52,515 bases of DNA, taken from the NCBI GenBank assembly GCA_018240695.1, contig JAFEFH010000006.1, forward strand, positions 1 to 52,515, written 5' to 3'. The notes below the pieces were generated by a model, which saw only the letters and a program-made list of their open reading frames with translations, was not told the DNA's origin and searched no databases. Shown in pieces: positions 14,227 to 21,349 of this stretch (the stretch's first letter is position 1; each line of letters opens with the position of its first letter). The DNA is from Pseudomonadota bacterium (lineage in GTDB: Bacteria; Pseudomonadota; Alphaproteobacteria; Reyranellales; Reyranellaceae). A program made the translations under genes and the position numbers.

Positions 14227-14868
14227 ATGCCCCGCATCCGCATCATCGACCCTCATTTTCCCCGCACGCCTAGCCTTTCCCGCATCAGCCGAGCACGACT
14301 ATTCTTCATCCTGCTCTGGACCGTCGCCGATGATTCCGGCCGCCTGCGGCTCGATCACGAGCGGCTGATCGAGCAGCTCTATCCGTTCGATCCCGATGCG
14401 CCGTCGCTGCTGCCGGTCTGGCTGGGCGAGCTGGAGGCCGCGCGCTGCATCGAGCTTTATCGCGTCGACGACGTCGAATATTTGCGCGTGCGCAAATGGC
14501 GGGAATTGCAGTCGATCGACCGGCCGACGCCCAGCCGCCTGCCGCGCAGCCCGTCCGAGACGGCTCGCGAGACTCGCGAACCTCGCGAGGAATCGCCTCC
14601 GACGCAGACGGCGCGGGCGCCGAAGGCCGTTCCTCGCGAGGACGCGTTTTCCGGTGAGGGCGAGGTGGCGCTGCCCGGCACGCCCGGCGAGTTCCCGCCC
14701 GAGCGCGTGCTCGCCATCCTGGAGATCGCCTTGCGCAAGTCGCTGGCGACCGACACGCAGACCGCGACCGCGCGCTACATCGAGCTGGCGGGGCGCAAGG
14801 CGGGGCTGTGGAGCGGCAATGGCGCGCCGGTGGGGCGGCGCCCGGAGACACCTTCGCTAGTGCCGTGA
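14227..14868 (+). CDS. Phage replisome-organiser-like protein
   Basis: A 213-residue protein. Residues 1-110 follow the pattern of phage replication initiator/DnaD-feeder proteins: I-R-I-I-D-P-x-F near the start, R-A-R-L-F-F-I-L-L-W-x-x-A-D-D-S-G-R-L (helix and turn), then E-L-E-A-A-R-C-I-E-L-Y-R-V-D, Y-L-R-V-R-K-W and I-D-R-P-T-P-S-R. This winged-helix segment is found in prophage genes next to helicase loaders. Residues 110-155 form a charged Pro/Arg linker, and the end is another helical segment. No other phage genes flank it, so it looks like a domesticated or leftover gene. It is GC-rich, unlike its upstream neighbour. The family match is from memory of the pattern. Confidence 0.65.
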   Translation: MPRIRIIDPHFPRTPSLSRISRARLFFILLWTVADDSGRLRLDHERLIEQLYPFDPDAPSLLPVWLGELEAARCIELYRVDDVEYLRVRKWRELQSIDRPTPSRLPRSPSETARETREPREESPPTQTARAPKAVPREDAFSGEGEVALPGTPGEFPPERVLAILEIALRKSLATDTQTATARYIELAGRKAGLWSGNGAPVGRRPETPSLVP

Positions 14869-15135
14869 GCGGCCTGGATGGAGGTGACGATCGCCGTGCC
14901 GAAGCCCTGTCGGACGGGCGGAAGCCGCCACCGGTCCATTTTCAGGAGGTGCGTTTGCCGTGAAAGCCTGCCGGATCAACGCCCTGGCGCCGACGACCGC
15001 TCAAATGCGGATATTAAAACGGGGAAAACGGCGCCCGCCGGGAGTTAGCGCAATTAGCGCTACCCCGCTGGTGCATCGCCTGCCGTGGATTCGCGCTCAC
15101 CGACGGCGATCCGCTGGAGCCGGAGCGATGCGACG
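14869..15135. other. Non-coding stretch
   Basis: Together with the following repeat this is a 372-base gap without a convincing gene. It contains a GTG with a good AGGAGGT site (14944-14950, GTG at 14960), but the frame runs into the family D repeat and codes for an Arg/Pro-rich peptide of no recognisable type. It also contains the palindrome at 15046-15062. The segment 15001-15035 is locally A-rich (ATATTAAAACGGGGAAAACG), and may hold a promoter or the remains of a lost gene. Confidence 0.5.
15046..15062. promoter_or_regulatory. Perfect palindrome, possible operator
   Basis: TAGCGC-AATTA-GCGCTA: 6-base arms with a 5-base AT spacer in the gap after the phage-type gene. The size fits a site for a small dimeric repressor. 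No regulator gene is adjacent, so this stays a suggestion. Confidence 0.3.
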
Positions 15136-15240
15136 CCCCCTCACCCAACCTCTCCCCCTAGCGGGGGAGAGGAGCCAGAAGGAGAGGACGGGTCTTTCAT
15201 ATTCCTCTCCCCCGCTAGGGGGAGAGGCTAGGTGAGGGGG
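15136..15240. repeat. Intergenic inverted repeat, family D
   Basis: A 105-base inverted repeat with outer arms CCCCCTCACC (15136-15145) and GGTGAGGGGG (15231-15240). It encloses two CCTCTCCCCC...GGGGGAGAGG hairpins. It ends at the base before the stop codon of the CinA-type gene, so that gene's message would end in this structure. Elements of this sequence are very common between genes of GC-rich Proteobacteria. Confidence 0.85.
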
Positions 15241-15726
15241 TCAGGAAAGCTGCTCGTCCAGCAACTCCAGCGCCGCCTTGGCGAACGCGCGCATGTTGGC
15301 GACGCGGTCGGGCGACGCCGTCTCCAAGGTGCGCGCGATCTTCTTGCCGCTGGCGTTGACGACGGCGAGGCAGGTATGGCCCGCGGCGTCGCCGTAGCGG
15401 TTGCCGGTCGGGCCGGCGGCGCCGGTCTCGGCGAGGCCCCAGGTCGTGCGCAGGCGGCCGCGCACGAGTTCCGCCGCGAGCGTCGCCCACGGCTCGGACG
15501 AGGAGCGGATGTCGCCGCGCTTCTCCTTCGTCGCGTCGAGGAAGGCGATGCCGGCGGGGCCGGTGTACACGACCGCGCCGCCCATGAAGTAGGCCGAGGC
15601 GCCCGGCACCGCGAGCAGCGACGCCGAGAGCAGGCCGCCCGACGAGGATTCGCTGATCGCGATGGTTTCCTTGCGCGCCTTCAGTTTCTCGCCGACCTTC
15701 GTGGCGAGCAGGAGGAGGGTTTCCAT
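15241..15726 (-). CDS. CinA family nicotinamide-nucleotide amidohydrolase-like protein
   Basis: A 161-residue stand-alone CinA C-terminal domain (PncC type), which in characterised members deamidates NMN to nicotinate mononucleotide in NAD recycling. The signature segment ISESSSGGLLSASLLAVPGASAYFMGG corresponds to the usual A-E-S-C-T-G-G-L-x-A region; here Ser replaces the common Cys-Thr pair. WGLAETGAAGPTG matches the second conserved block (I-A-G-P-G-G in many relatives). Length is right for the family. It lies six bases after the DOPA-dioxygenase-like gene on the same strand, so the two are probably co-transcribed. Confidence 0.85.
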   Translation of the reverse strand: METLLLLATKVGEKLKARKETIAISESSSGGLLSASLLAVPGASAYFMGGAVVYTGPAGIAFLDATKEKRGDIRSSSEPWATLAAELVRGRLRTTWGLAETGAAGPTGNRYGDAAGHTCLAVVNASGKKIARTLETASPDRVANMRAFAKAALELLDEQLS

Positions 15727-15732
15727 GGCGGG

Positions 15733-16080
15733 TCAGTCCTTCTTCTTCAGGAACATGTCGAGGTTGAGCGGCACGGATTGGCCGATCCAGATCGCGCGGT
15801 CGCGATGGTCCTCGAGGTCGTGGCCGGTATTGGGGTGCACGAACACGGTGAGCGCGCCGTGGTTCAGCGCCAGCCAGGACATCACCTCGGTGAACTGCTC
15901 GTTCCGGACCGTGACCTGGTAGCTGAACATCGGGTGCGGCCCGACCGGCTTCTCATGGAAGCGGCCCATCTGGATCGCGTGCGTCTTCTCGATGCGCTCG
16001 CGCAGCGCCCAGGCGGCGTCTCGCGTGGCGGCATCGAAGTAGACGTGTGCGTGCCAGTCGCTGATTTGATTGGTTTCCAT
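15733..16080 (-). CDS. DOPA 4,5-dioxygenase family protein
   Basis: A 115-residue protein with the full set of DOPA-dioxygenase motifs: D-W-H-A-H-V-Y-F-D near the start, G-P-H-P-M-F-S-Y-Q-V in the middle, and L-N-H-G-A-L-T-V-F-V-H-P-N-T-G towards the end, followed by D-H-R-D-R-A-I-W-I-G. The conserved histidines are the probable metal ligands. Fungal members cleave the DOPA ring in pigment synthesis; bacterial members act on unknown catechols. The Met of METNQIS is chosen because a longer frame would read into the family C repeat. First gene of a two-gene unit with the CinA-type gene. Confidence 0.88.
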   Translation of the reverse strand: METNQISDWHAHVYFDAATRDAAWALRERIEKTHAIQMGRFHEKPVGPHPMFSYQVTVRNEQFTEVMSWLALNHGALTVFVHPNTGHDLEDHRDRAIWIGQSVPLNLDMFLKKKD

Positions 16081-16095
16081 GCCGGTCACCCTATC

Positions 16096-16178
16096 GGCTG
16101 GGACCGCGCGACTCCAGTCGCGCTCATGAGGCGCCACTTCGGCGAATTCGCATTCGCCTTAGTGGCGCGGTCCCAGCC
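16096..16178. repeat. Intergenic inverted repeat, family C (copy 1)
   Basis: Arms GGCTGGGACCGCGC (from 16096) and GCGCGGTCCCAGCC (to 16178) with an inner stem GCGCCACTTCGGCGAA/TTCGCCTTAGTGGCGC. It lies in the divergent gap between the DOPA-dioxygenase-like gene and an acyl-CoA dehydrogenase gene, ending 22 bases before the latter's ATG. Related copies occur at 26928-27015 and 41836-41918. Confidence 0.85.
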
Positions 16179-16200
16179 CCCAATGCTAGCGTCTCGCATC

Positions 16201-17304
16201 ATGAACTTTGATTTCTCAGACGACCAAAAGCTGCTCAAGGAGCAGATCGCCAAGTTCCTCACCGACAAGTGCCCCGTGAAGGTGGTACGGCGCGTGCTGG
16301 ATGGCAACGAGGCGTTTGCCGGCGAGGTCTGGCAGGGGCTGGTCGATCTCGGCGTGCCGGGCATCGCGATCCCCGAGGAATATGGCGGGCTCGGCCTGTC
16401 GCCGCTCGAACTCTGCGTCGCCGCCGAGGAGATCGGCCGCGCCGCCGCGCCGGTGCCGTTCGACACGTCGGTGGTGCTGGCGACCGAGGCGCTGAAGCTC
16501 GCGGGCTCCGACGCGCAGAAGAAGAAGTGGCTGCCGCTGCTGGCGTCGGGCAAGGCGATCGGCACGCTCGCCACCGCCGAGGGCGCGCAGACGCCGCGGC
16601 CCAGCAACGTGCGCACGCTGTTTGGCGGCGGGCGGCTCAACGGCAAGAAGGTGCCGGTGGCCGACGGCGCCGCCGCGACCTTCGCGATCGTGCTGGCGAA
16701 GAACGGATTGGTCCTGGTCGAACTCGATCAGAAGGGCGTGACGCGCACGCCGGTCGAGACGATCGATCCGGCGCGCAAGCACTGCGAGATCACTTTCACC
16801 GATGCCGCTGCCGAGCCGCTCGGCGCCGAGGGCGAGGGCTGGCGCCTGCTCGAACGGCTGTACGATGCCGCCGCCGTCTACTTCGCTTTCGCCCAGGTGG
16901 GTGGCGCCGAGGCCGCGATGTACATGGCGCGCGACTATGCCTTGCAGCGCCAGGCCTTCGGCCGCGCCATCGGCTCGTACCAGGCGATCAAGCACAAGCT
17001 CGCCGACTGCTACGTGAAGCTCGAGCTGGCACGCTCCAACGCCTATTACGGCGCGATGATGCTGAGCGACGGCGGCGCCGATCTTCCGTTGGCTGCCGCC
17101 GCCGCGCGCATCGCCGCGACCGAGGCCTACGACTTCGCCTCGAAGGAGAACATCCAGACCCACGGCGGCATCGGCTTCACCTGGGAAGCCGACACGCAAT
17201 TCCATCTCCGCCGCGCGCGGGTGCTCGCTTTGAGCATCGGCGGTCCGATGGCGTGGAAGGACAAGCTGGTGAATCGGTTGGAACAGAAGAACGTGATGGC
17301 ATAG
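16201..17304 (+). CDS. Acyl-CoA dehydrogenase (subunit 1 of a pair)
   Basis: A 367-residue FAD enzyme of the acyl-CoA dehydrogenase family. It starts with MNFDFSDDQKLLKEQIAKF (N-terminal helical domain), has the mid domain with G-x-A-x-x-E-Y-G-G-L-G-L-S, and the C-terminal helical domain with Y-A-L-Q-R-Q-A-F-G-R-A-I-G-S-Y-Q-A-I-K-H and G-G-I-G-F-T-W-E. It removes two hydrogens from an acyl-CoA, passing electrons to ETF. It is followed by a second acyl-CoA dehydrogenase gene of different length, separated by an inverted repeat. Adjacent unlike pairs of this kind often form mixed tetramers in steroid and side-chain breakdown. Confidence 0.93.
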   Translation: MNFDFSDDQKLLKEQIAKFLTDKCPVKVVRRVLDGNEAFAGEVWQGLVDLGVPGIAIPEEYGGLGLSPLELCVAAEEIGRAAAPVPFDTSVVLATEALKLAGSDAQKKKWLPLLASGKAIGTLATAEGAQTPRPSNVRTLFGGGRLNGKKVPVADGAAATFAIVLAKNGLVLVELDQKGVTRTPVETIDPARKHCEITFTDAAAEPLGAEGEGWRLLERLYDAAAVYFAFAQVGGAEAAMYMARDYALQRQAFGRAIGSYQAIKHKLADCYVKLELARSNAYYGAMMLSDGGADLPLAAAAARIAATEAYDFASKENIQTHGGIGFTWEADTQFHLRRARVLALSIGGPMAWKDKLVNRLEQKNVMA

Positions 17305-17399
17305 CCGTCATCCCGAGCGTAGCCGAGGGACCTCGTCATTTGGTGTCCGCCACCATGAACAGGTCCCTCGACTTCGCTGCGCTCCGCTCGGGATGACGG
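17305..17399. repeat. Intergenic inverted repeat, family B (copy 2)
   Basis: A 95-base inverted repeat whose ends are CCGTCATCCCGAGCG (from 17305) and CGCTCGGGATGACGG (to 17399). It begins at the base following the stop of the first acyl-CoA dehydrogenase and ends 22 bases before the second. It is a transcribed spacer if the two genes are one operon, and would fold into a long hairpin there. Confidence 0.85.
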
Positions 17400-17421
17400 T
17401 TTTTGTTTTGGGAGTTTATTG

Positions 17422-18639
17422 ATGGACTTCAACGATACCCCCGAAGAAGCCGCGTTCCGCAAGGAAGTGCGCACGTGGCTCGACGCCAACGCCACGCGCA
17501 AGAGCGACGACAAGGCCGCCTTCCGCGCGCGCAACGACGATCCCAACCTGCTGGCCAAGGCCAAGGCGTGGCAGGCGAAGAAGGCCGAAGCCGGCTACGC
17601 GCGCATGACCTGGCCGAAGGCGTTCGGCGGCCGCGGCGCCTCGCCGATCCTCCAGGTGATCTACCAGCAGGAAGAGTCGAACTATCTGGTGCCGCTCGGC
17701 TTCTTCGACATCGGGCTCGGCATGTGCATCCCGACGATGATGGCCTATGCGAGCCCTGAACAGCTGAACCGCTACGTGAAGCCCGCGCTGCACGGCGAGG
17801 AGATCTGGTGCCAGCTCTTCTCCGAGCCGGCGGCCGGTTCCGACGTCGCGGGCATCCGCACCAGGGCGGAGAAGGACGGCGACGACTGGGTGATCAACGG
17901 CCAGAAGGTCTGGACCTCGGGCGCGCACTATTGCGACTACGGCATCGTCATCACGCGCACCGATCCCAGCGTGCCGAAGCACCAGGGCCTGACGATGTTC
18001 TTCCTGTCGATGAAGACTCCGGGCGTCGAAGTGCGGCCGATCAAGCAGATCTCCGGCGGCGCCAACTTCAACGAGGTGTTCTTCACCGACGTGCGCATCC
18101 CCGATTCGCAACGGCTCGGCAAGGTGGGCGAGGGCTGGAAGGCCGCGCTGACCACGCTCATGAACGAAAGACTCGCGGTCGGGCTTCCCTCGGGCGGCCT
18201 CGACATCGACGAGCTGATGGAGCTGGCGCGCGACACCGACCTCGACGACGGGCCGGCGATCCGCAACCAGCAGGTGCGCGGCAAGATCGCCGACTGGTAC
18301 GTGCAGCAGCAGGGGCTGAAGCTGACGCGCTACCGCACGCTGACGGCGCTCTCCAAGGGCCAGACGCCGGGGCCTGAGTCGTCGATCATCAAGATCGTCG
18401 CCGCGCCCAAGATGCAGGACATGGGGGCCTTCGCCATGGAGATCATGGGGCAGGGCGGCATCATGAAGGAGCAGGTGCCGCACGCCGCGGGCTTCCAGGC
18501 GCAGTGGATCGGCGGCGCCGGCTTCCGCATCGCCGGCGGCACCGACGAGATCCTGCGCAACATCGTGGCCGAACGCGTGCTCGGCCTGCCGAGCGACGTG
18601 CGCGTCGACAAGGACATCCCGTTCAACAAGATGAAGTAG
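17422..18639 (+). CDS. Acyl-CoA dehydrogenase (subunit 2 of a pair)
   Basis: A 405-residue acyl-CoA dehydrogenase. N-terminal part MDFNDTPEEAAFRKEVRTWL, the mid domain with WCQLFSEPAAGSDVAGIRTRAE and the W-x-x-x-G-Q-K-V-W-T-S-G-A FAD region, and the C-terminal block QWIGGAGFRIAGGTDEILRNIVAERVLGLP. The conserved G-T-D-E-I-L-R-N motif is typical of the long-chain/steroid FadE group. It follows another acyl-CoA dehydrogenase gene and precedes an SDR gene by 10 bases; the three may act on one acyl-CoA. The substrate is unknown. Start chosen at the second of two possible codons (TTG-ATG) as the standard ATG. Confidence 0.93.
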   Translation: MDFNDTPEEAAFRKEVRTWLDANATRKSDDKAAFRARNDDPNLLAKAKAWQAKKAEAGYARMTWPKAFGGRGASPILQVIYQQEESNYLVPLGFFDIGLGMCIPTMMAYASPEQLNRYVKPALHGEEIWCQLFSEPAAGSDVAGIRTRAEKDGDDWVINGQKVWTSGAHYCDYGIVITRTDPSVPKHQGLTMFFLSMKTPGVEVRPIKQISGGANFNEVFFTDVRIPDSQRLGKVGEGWKAALTTLMNERLAVGLPSGGLDIDELMELARDTDLDDGPAIRNQQVRGKIADWYVQQQGLKLTRYRTLTALSKGQTPGPESSIIKIVAAPKMQDMGAFAMEIMGQGGIMKEQVPHAAGFQAQWIGGAGFRIAGGTDEILRNIVAERVLGLPSDVRVDKDIPFNKMK

Positions 18640-18649
18640 GGAGCGCGCC

Positions 18650-19420
18650 ATGAACCGGCTCGACAACAAGGTCGCCTTCCTCTCCGGCGCGGCGCGCGGC
18701 ATCGGCGGGGCGGCGGCGAAGGCGATAGCCGAGGCGGGCGCCAAGGTCGTGATCGGCGACGTGCTCGACGCGGTCGGCGCTCAGACGGCCAAGGACATCG
18801 GCGCGCTCTACGTCCATCTCGACGTGACGCAGGAGGCGAGCTGGGCCGCCGCGATGGACGCCACCGTGAAGGCGCACGGCCGGCTCGACGTGCTGGTGAA
18901 CAATGCCGGCATCTTCAACGGCAAGGGCGTCGAGGACGCGACGCTCGACGAGTGGCACAGGCTGGTCGCGGTCAATCTCACCGGCGTGGTGCTGGGCACC
19001 CGCGCGGCGCTGCCGCACCTCAAGAAGAGCAAGGGCAACATCGTCAACCTCGCCTCGGTGGCGGGTCTCGTGGGCTCGCAGCTCGATCCGCTCTATTCGC
19101 TGACCAAGGGCGGCGTCACGACCTTCACCAAGTCGACGGCGCTGGAGTTCGGCCGCAAGGGCTACGGCGTGCGCGTCAACTCGATCCATCCCGGCGTGAT
19201 CGACACCGACATGGGCCAGCAGACCTTCGCGATGCGCGCCCAGCAGCTCGGCTCGAACGATACCGAGGCGACGCGCAAGACCTCGACGACCATGCATCCG
19301 ATCGGCCGGCTGGGGCTGGCGGAGGACATCGCCAAGGGGATCGTGTTCCTCGCCTCCGACGACGCGTCGTTCATGACCGGCGCGGGGCTGGTGGTCGACG
19401 GCGGCTACACCGCCCAATAG
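18650..19420 (+). CDS. SDR family oxidoreductase
   Basis: A 256-residue classical SDR. The coenzyme motif reads S-G-A-A-R-G-I-G (residues about 12-19), with Ser in place of the usual Thr. Strand 2 ends in GDV, favouring NAD. NNAGIF and the catalytic Y-S-L-T-K follow, then PGVIDTDMG and the C-terminal V-V-D-G-G-Y. It is like the 3-alpha/20-beta-hydroxysteroid dehydrogenases. It sits 10 bases after an acyl-CoA dehydrogenase gene with AGGGAGCG as ribosome site and is probably its operon partner. Its TAG stop abuts the stop of the converging flavodoxin-like gene with no spacer. Confidence 0.93.
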   Translation: MNRLDNKVAFLSGAARGIGGAAAKAIAEAGAKVVIGDVLDAVGAQTAKDIGALYVHLDVTQEASWAAAMDATVKAHGRLDVLVNNAGIFNGKGVEDATLDEWHRLVAVNLTGVVLGTRAALPHLKKSKGNIVNLASVAGLVGSQLDPLYSLTKGGVTTFTKSTALEFGRKGYGVRVNSIHPGVIDTDMGQQTFAMRAQQLGSNDTEATRKTSTTMHPIGRLGLAEDIAKGIVFLASDDASFMTGAGLVVDGGYTAQ

Positions 19421-19879
19421 TCAGAAGATGCCAGCGGCCAGACCGGCGGCCATGGCGGCGCCGAGTTCCTCGCACTGCGCGACGAAGGCGTCCTGCCACG
19501 GGCCCTTGCAGAGGAGCGGCTCCTGCACCGGCCGCCAGCGCAGGCCGGTCAGGATGGTCTCGACGCCACGGCGCGTGCCGGTGCCGTCGCTGCCGGCCCG
19601 GATGTAGAGCGCGCAGGGCAGCCCTTGCATCTTCTCGAGGAGGGGATTGTACGAACGGTCGAAGAAGTCCTTCAGTGCGCCGCTCATGTAGCCGAGATTC
19701 TCGGTCGTACCGAGGATCACCGCCTGTGCCGCCAGCACGTCGTCGGGGCCGGCCTCGAGCGGCGCGATCACCCTGACGTCGACGCCGGGCTCGCTCCCGG
19801 CGCCGCGTTGCACCGCCGCCCGCAACGCAACTGTGTTGGCGGACGGGGCGTGGGCCACGATCAAAAGGCGTTTCGACAT
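19421..19879 (-). CDS. Flavodoxin-fold NAD(P)H-dependent oxidoreductase
   Basis: A 152-residue flavodoxin-like protein. It starts MSKRLLIVAHAPSANT, the phosphate-binding loop region of the fold, and has A-V-I-L-G-T-T-E-N-L-G-Y-M-S-G-A-L-K-D-F-F-D-R (the flavin-ring loop, residues about 70-92), as in WrbA/NADPH-quinone reductase-type proteins. It would bind FMN and reduce quinones or other acceptors. It could supply reduced flavin to the LLM enzymes in this region, but that is only an inference. The short start is preferred because the open frame upstream is antisense to an SDR gene. Confidence 0.85.
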   Translation of the reverse strand: MSKRLLIVAHAPSANTVALRAAVQRGAGSEPGVDVRVIAPLEAGPDDVLAAQAVILGTTENLGYMSGALKDFFDRSYNPLLEKMQGLPCALYIRAGSDGTGTRRGVETILTGLRWRPVQEPLLCKGPWQDAFVAQCEELGAAMAAGLAAGIF

Positions 19880-19939
19880 GGGATGGAACAGGCTAGGCTT
19901 TCTGCAACAAGAAGGCGTTCGAGCGGAGGAAGAGGGACG

Positions 19940-20002
19940 ATGAAGCGTATCATCGCAGGCGTTGCGGACGTAGCGTTGAAGGTCGAGATCCGGTCGCCAT
20001 GA
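19940..20002 (+). CDS. Possible 20-residue leader peptide
   Basis: An ATG with a good ribosome site (GGAGGAAGAGGG) opens a 20-codon frame (MKRIIAGVADVAL...) that stops 13 bases before the start of the SDR gene. It could be a translated leader that helps or controls the following gene, or chance. There is no run of regulatory codons such as repeated Trp, His or Leu. Confidence 0.3.
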   Translation: MKRIIAGVADVALKVEIRSP

Positions 20003-20015
20003 CGGGAGGCTGTCC

Positions 20016-20999
20016 ATGAAAGACCTGGCCGGGCGGATCGCCGTCGTCACGGGCGGCGGTTCGGGCATGGGGCGCGAACTGGTCCGCCAGCTCGTCGCCG
20101 AGGGATGCAGCATCGCCATGGGCGATGTCTCGGCGGCCGGCCTTGCCGAGACCGAGAGACTCTGCCGGCAGGACCGCCTGCCCCACGGACTAACCCAGGG
20201 GCTCCGGATCACCTCGCACGTGGTCGACGTCGCCGACCGCGCCGCGGTCGAGCGCTTCCAGGGCGAGGTCGCCGAGGGGCACGAGACCGACAAGGTCCAC
20301 CTGCTGTTCAACAACGCCGGCATCGGCGGCGGCTCGAGCTTCGTCGTCGCCGAACGCGACGAGTGGGAGCGCACCTTCAACATCTGCTGGGGCGGCGTGT
20401 ACCTCTGTATCCGCGCGTTCCTGCCGATGATGCTGAAGGCCGACAAGGGCCACATCGTCAACACGTCGAGCGTCAACGGCTTCTGGGCAACCATCGGCGC
20501 GTCGATGCCGCAGACCGCCTATGGCGCGGCCAAGTTCGCGGTGAAGGGCTTCTCCGAGGCGTTGCAGACCGACCTGCGCCTCAACGCGCCGCACATCAAA
20601 TGCTCGGTGGTCATGCCGGGTCACATCGGCACCGCGATCGCTTCGAATACGGGCAAGGTCCAGGCCGGCAACGAGTCCGACACGCTGAACGCCACGCAGC
20701 TGCGCCAGGCGCGTTCGCGCATCGCGGCGGCCGGCGTCGACGCCTCGAAGCTCGGCGACGCCGAGGTCGAGAAGATCGTGCGCGACCGCGCGCGCCAGTT
20801 CCTCGAAGAGGCGCCGATGAGCGCCGCCGAGGCCGCGACCGTGATCCTCGACGGGGTCAAGGCGGAGCGCTGGCGCATCCTCGTGGGCAAGGACGCCGAG
20901 ATCCTCGACCGGCGCGTGCGGGCCGAGCCAGAGCGCGCCTACGAGGTCGACTTCTTCAGGAGCGTGGCCGCGGAGACCGGCTGGAAAGTCGGCCGCTGA
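20016..20999 (+). CDS. SDR family oxidoreductase, long form
   Basis: A 327-residue SDR, longer than the classical 250. It has the coenzyme motif TGGGSGMG (residues about 11-18), NNAGIGG, and the catalytic Y-G-A-A-K. The extra C-terminal 70 residues (SRIAAAGVDASKLGDAEVEKIVRDRARQFL, then the DAEILDRRVRAEPERAYEVDFF region) form a helical extension seen in SDRs acting on bulky substrates. The reaction is unassigned. The ATG has GAGGCTG upstream. Its TGA stop abuts the stop of the converging 64-residue gene with no spacer. Confidence 0.9.
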   Translation: MKDLAGRIAVVTGGGSGMGRELVRQLVAEGCSIAMGDVSAAGLAETERLCRQDRLPHGLTQGLRITSHVVDVADRAAVERFQGEVAEGHETDKVHLLFNNAGIGGGSSFVVAERDEWERTFNICWGGVYLCIRAFLPMMLKADKGHIVNTSSVNGFWATIGASMPQTAYGAAKFAVKGFSEALQTDLRLNAPHIKCSVVMPGHIGTAIASNTGKVQAGNESDTLNATQLRQARSRIAAAGVDASKLGDAEVEKIVRDRARQFLEEAPMSAAEAATVILDGVKAERWRILVGKDAEILDRRVRAEPERAYEVDFFRSVAAETGWKVGR

Positions 21000-21194
21000 C
21001 TAGCAGCCGAGACAGGAGGCTTTGGATTGCTGGAGGGCGGCCGCCGCGAGACGGGCGTGGCCGAGCGTGTTGAACTCGGTCCCGTCGAGCTTCTCGAACG
21101 GACGACCCAGCGCGTGAAAGCGGAAAGCCTTGCCTTCCTTGAGGACAAAGCCCGCGGGCTTGCCCCACACTTCGACGACAAACGGTTCGGACAT
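21000..21194 (-). CDS. Small conserved-looking protein ending in C-L-G-C
   Basis: A 64-residue protein starting MSEPFVVEVWGKPAGFVLKEG, a compact beta-rich segment, then FRFHALGRPFEKLDGTEFNTLGHARLAAAALQQ (a helix) and a terminal pair of cysteines in CLGC. The ribosome site GGAGGAGAGG is among the best in the window, which supports translation. A C-x-x-C at the extreme end could bind a metal or be a redox site. No family is recognised. Confidence 0.65.
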   Translation of the reverse strand: MSEPFVVEVWGKPAGFVLKEGKAFRFHALGRPFEKLDGTEFNTLGHARLAAAALQQSKASCLGC

Positions 21195-21349
21195 CCTCTC
21201 CTCCGATCCTTCCAACGAAATGCATATGGGCACGGGTGTGTTACCGGACAATGGAACGTGGTGCTGAATTTCCCGGAGGCGACGACAAGGAATTCTCAGG
21301 TGGGGCACGGTACTTGCGCCAAACGTCGCTTCGGGCGAGGGTCGGGACC

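Noticed and set aside
14960..15235. A 91-codon frame starting with GTG after a good AGGAGGT site
   Set aside because: Its second half is read from the family D repeat and the product is Arg/Pro-rich with no recognisable pattern, so it is more likely chance or a decayed gene. I describe the region as non-coding.
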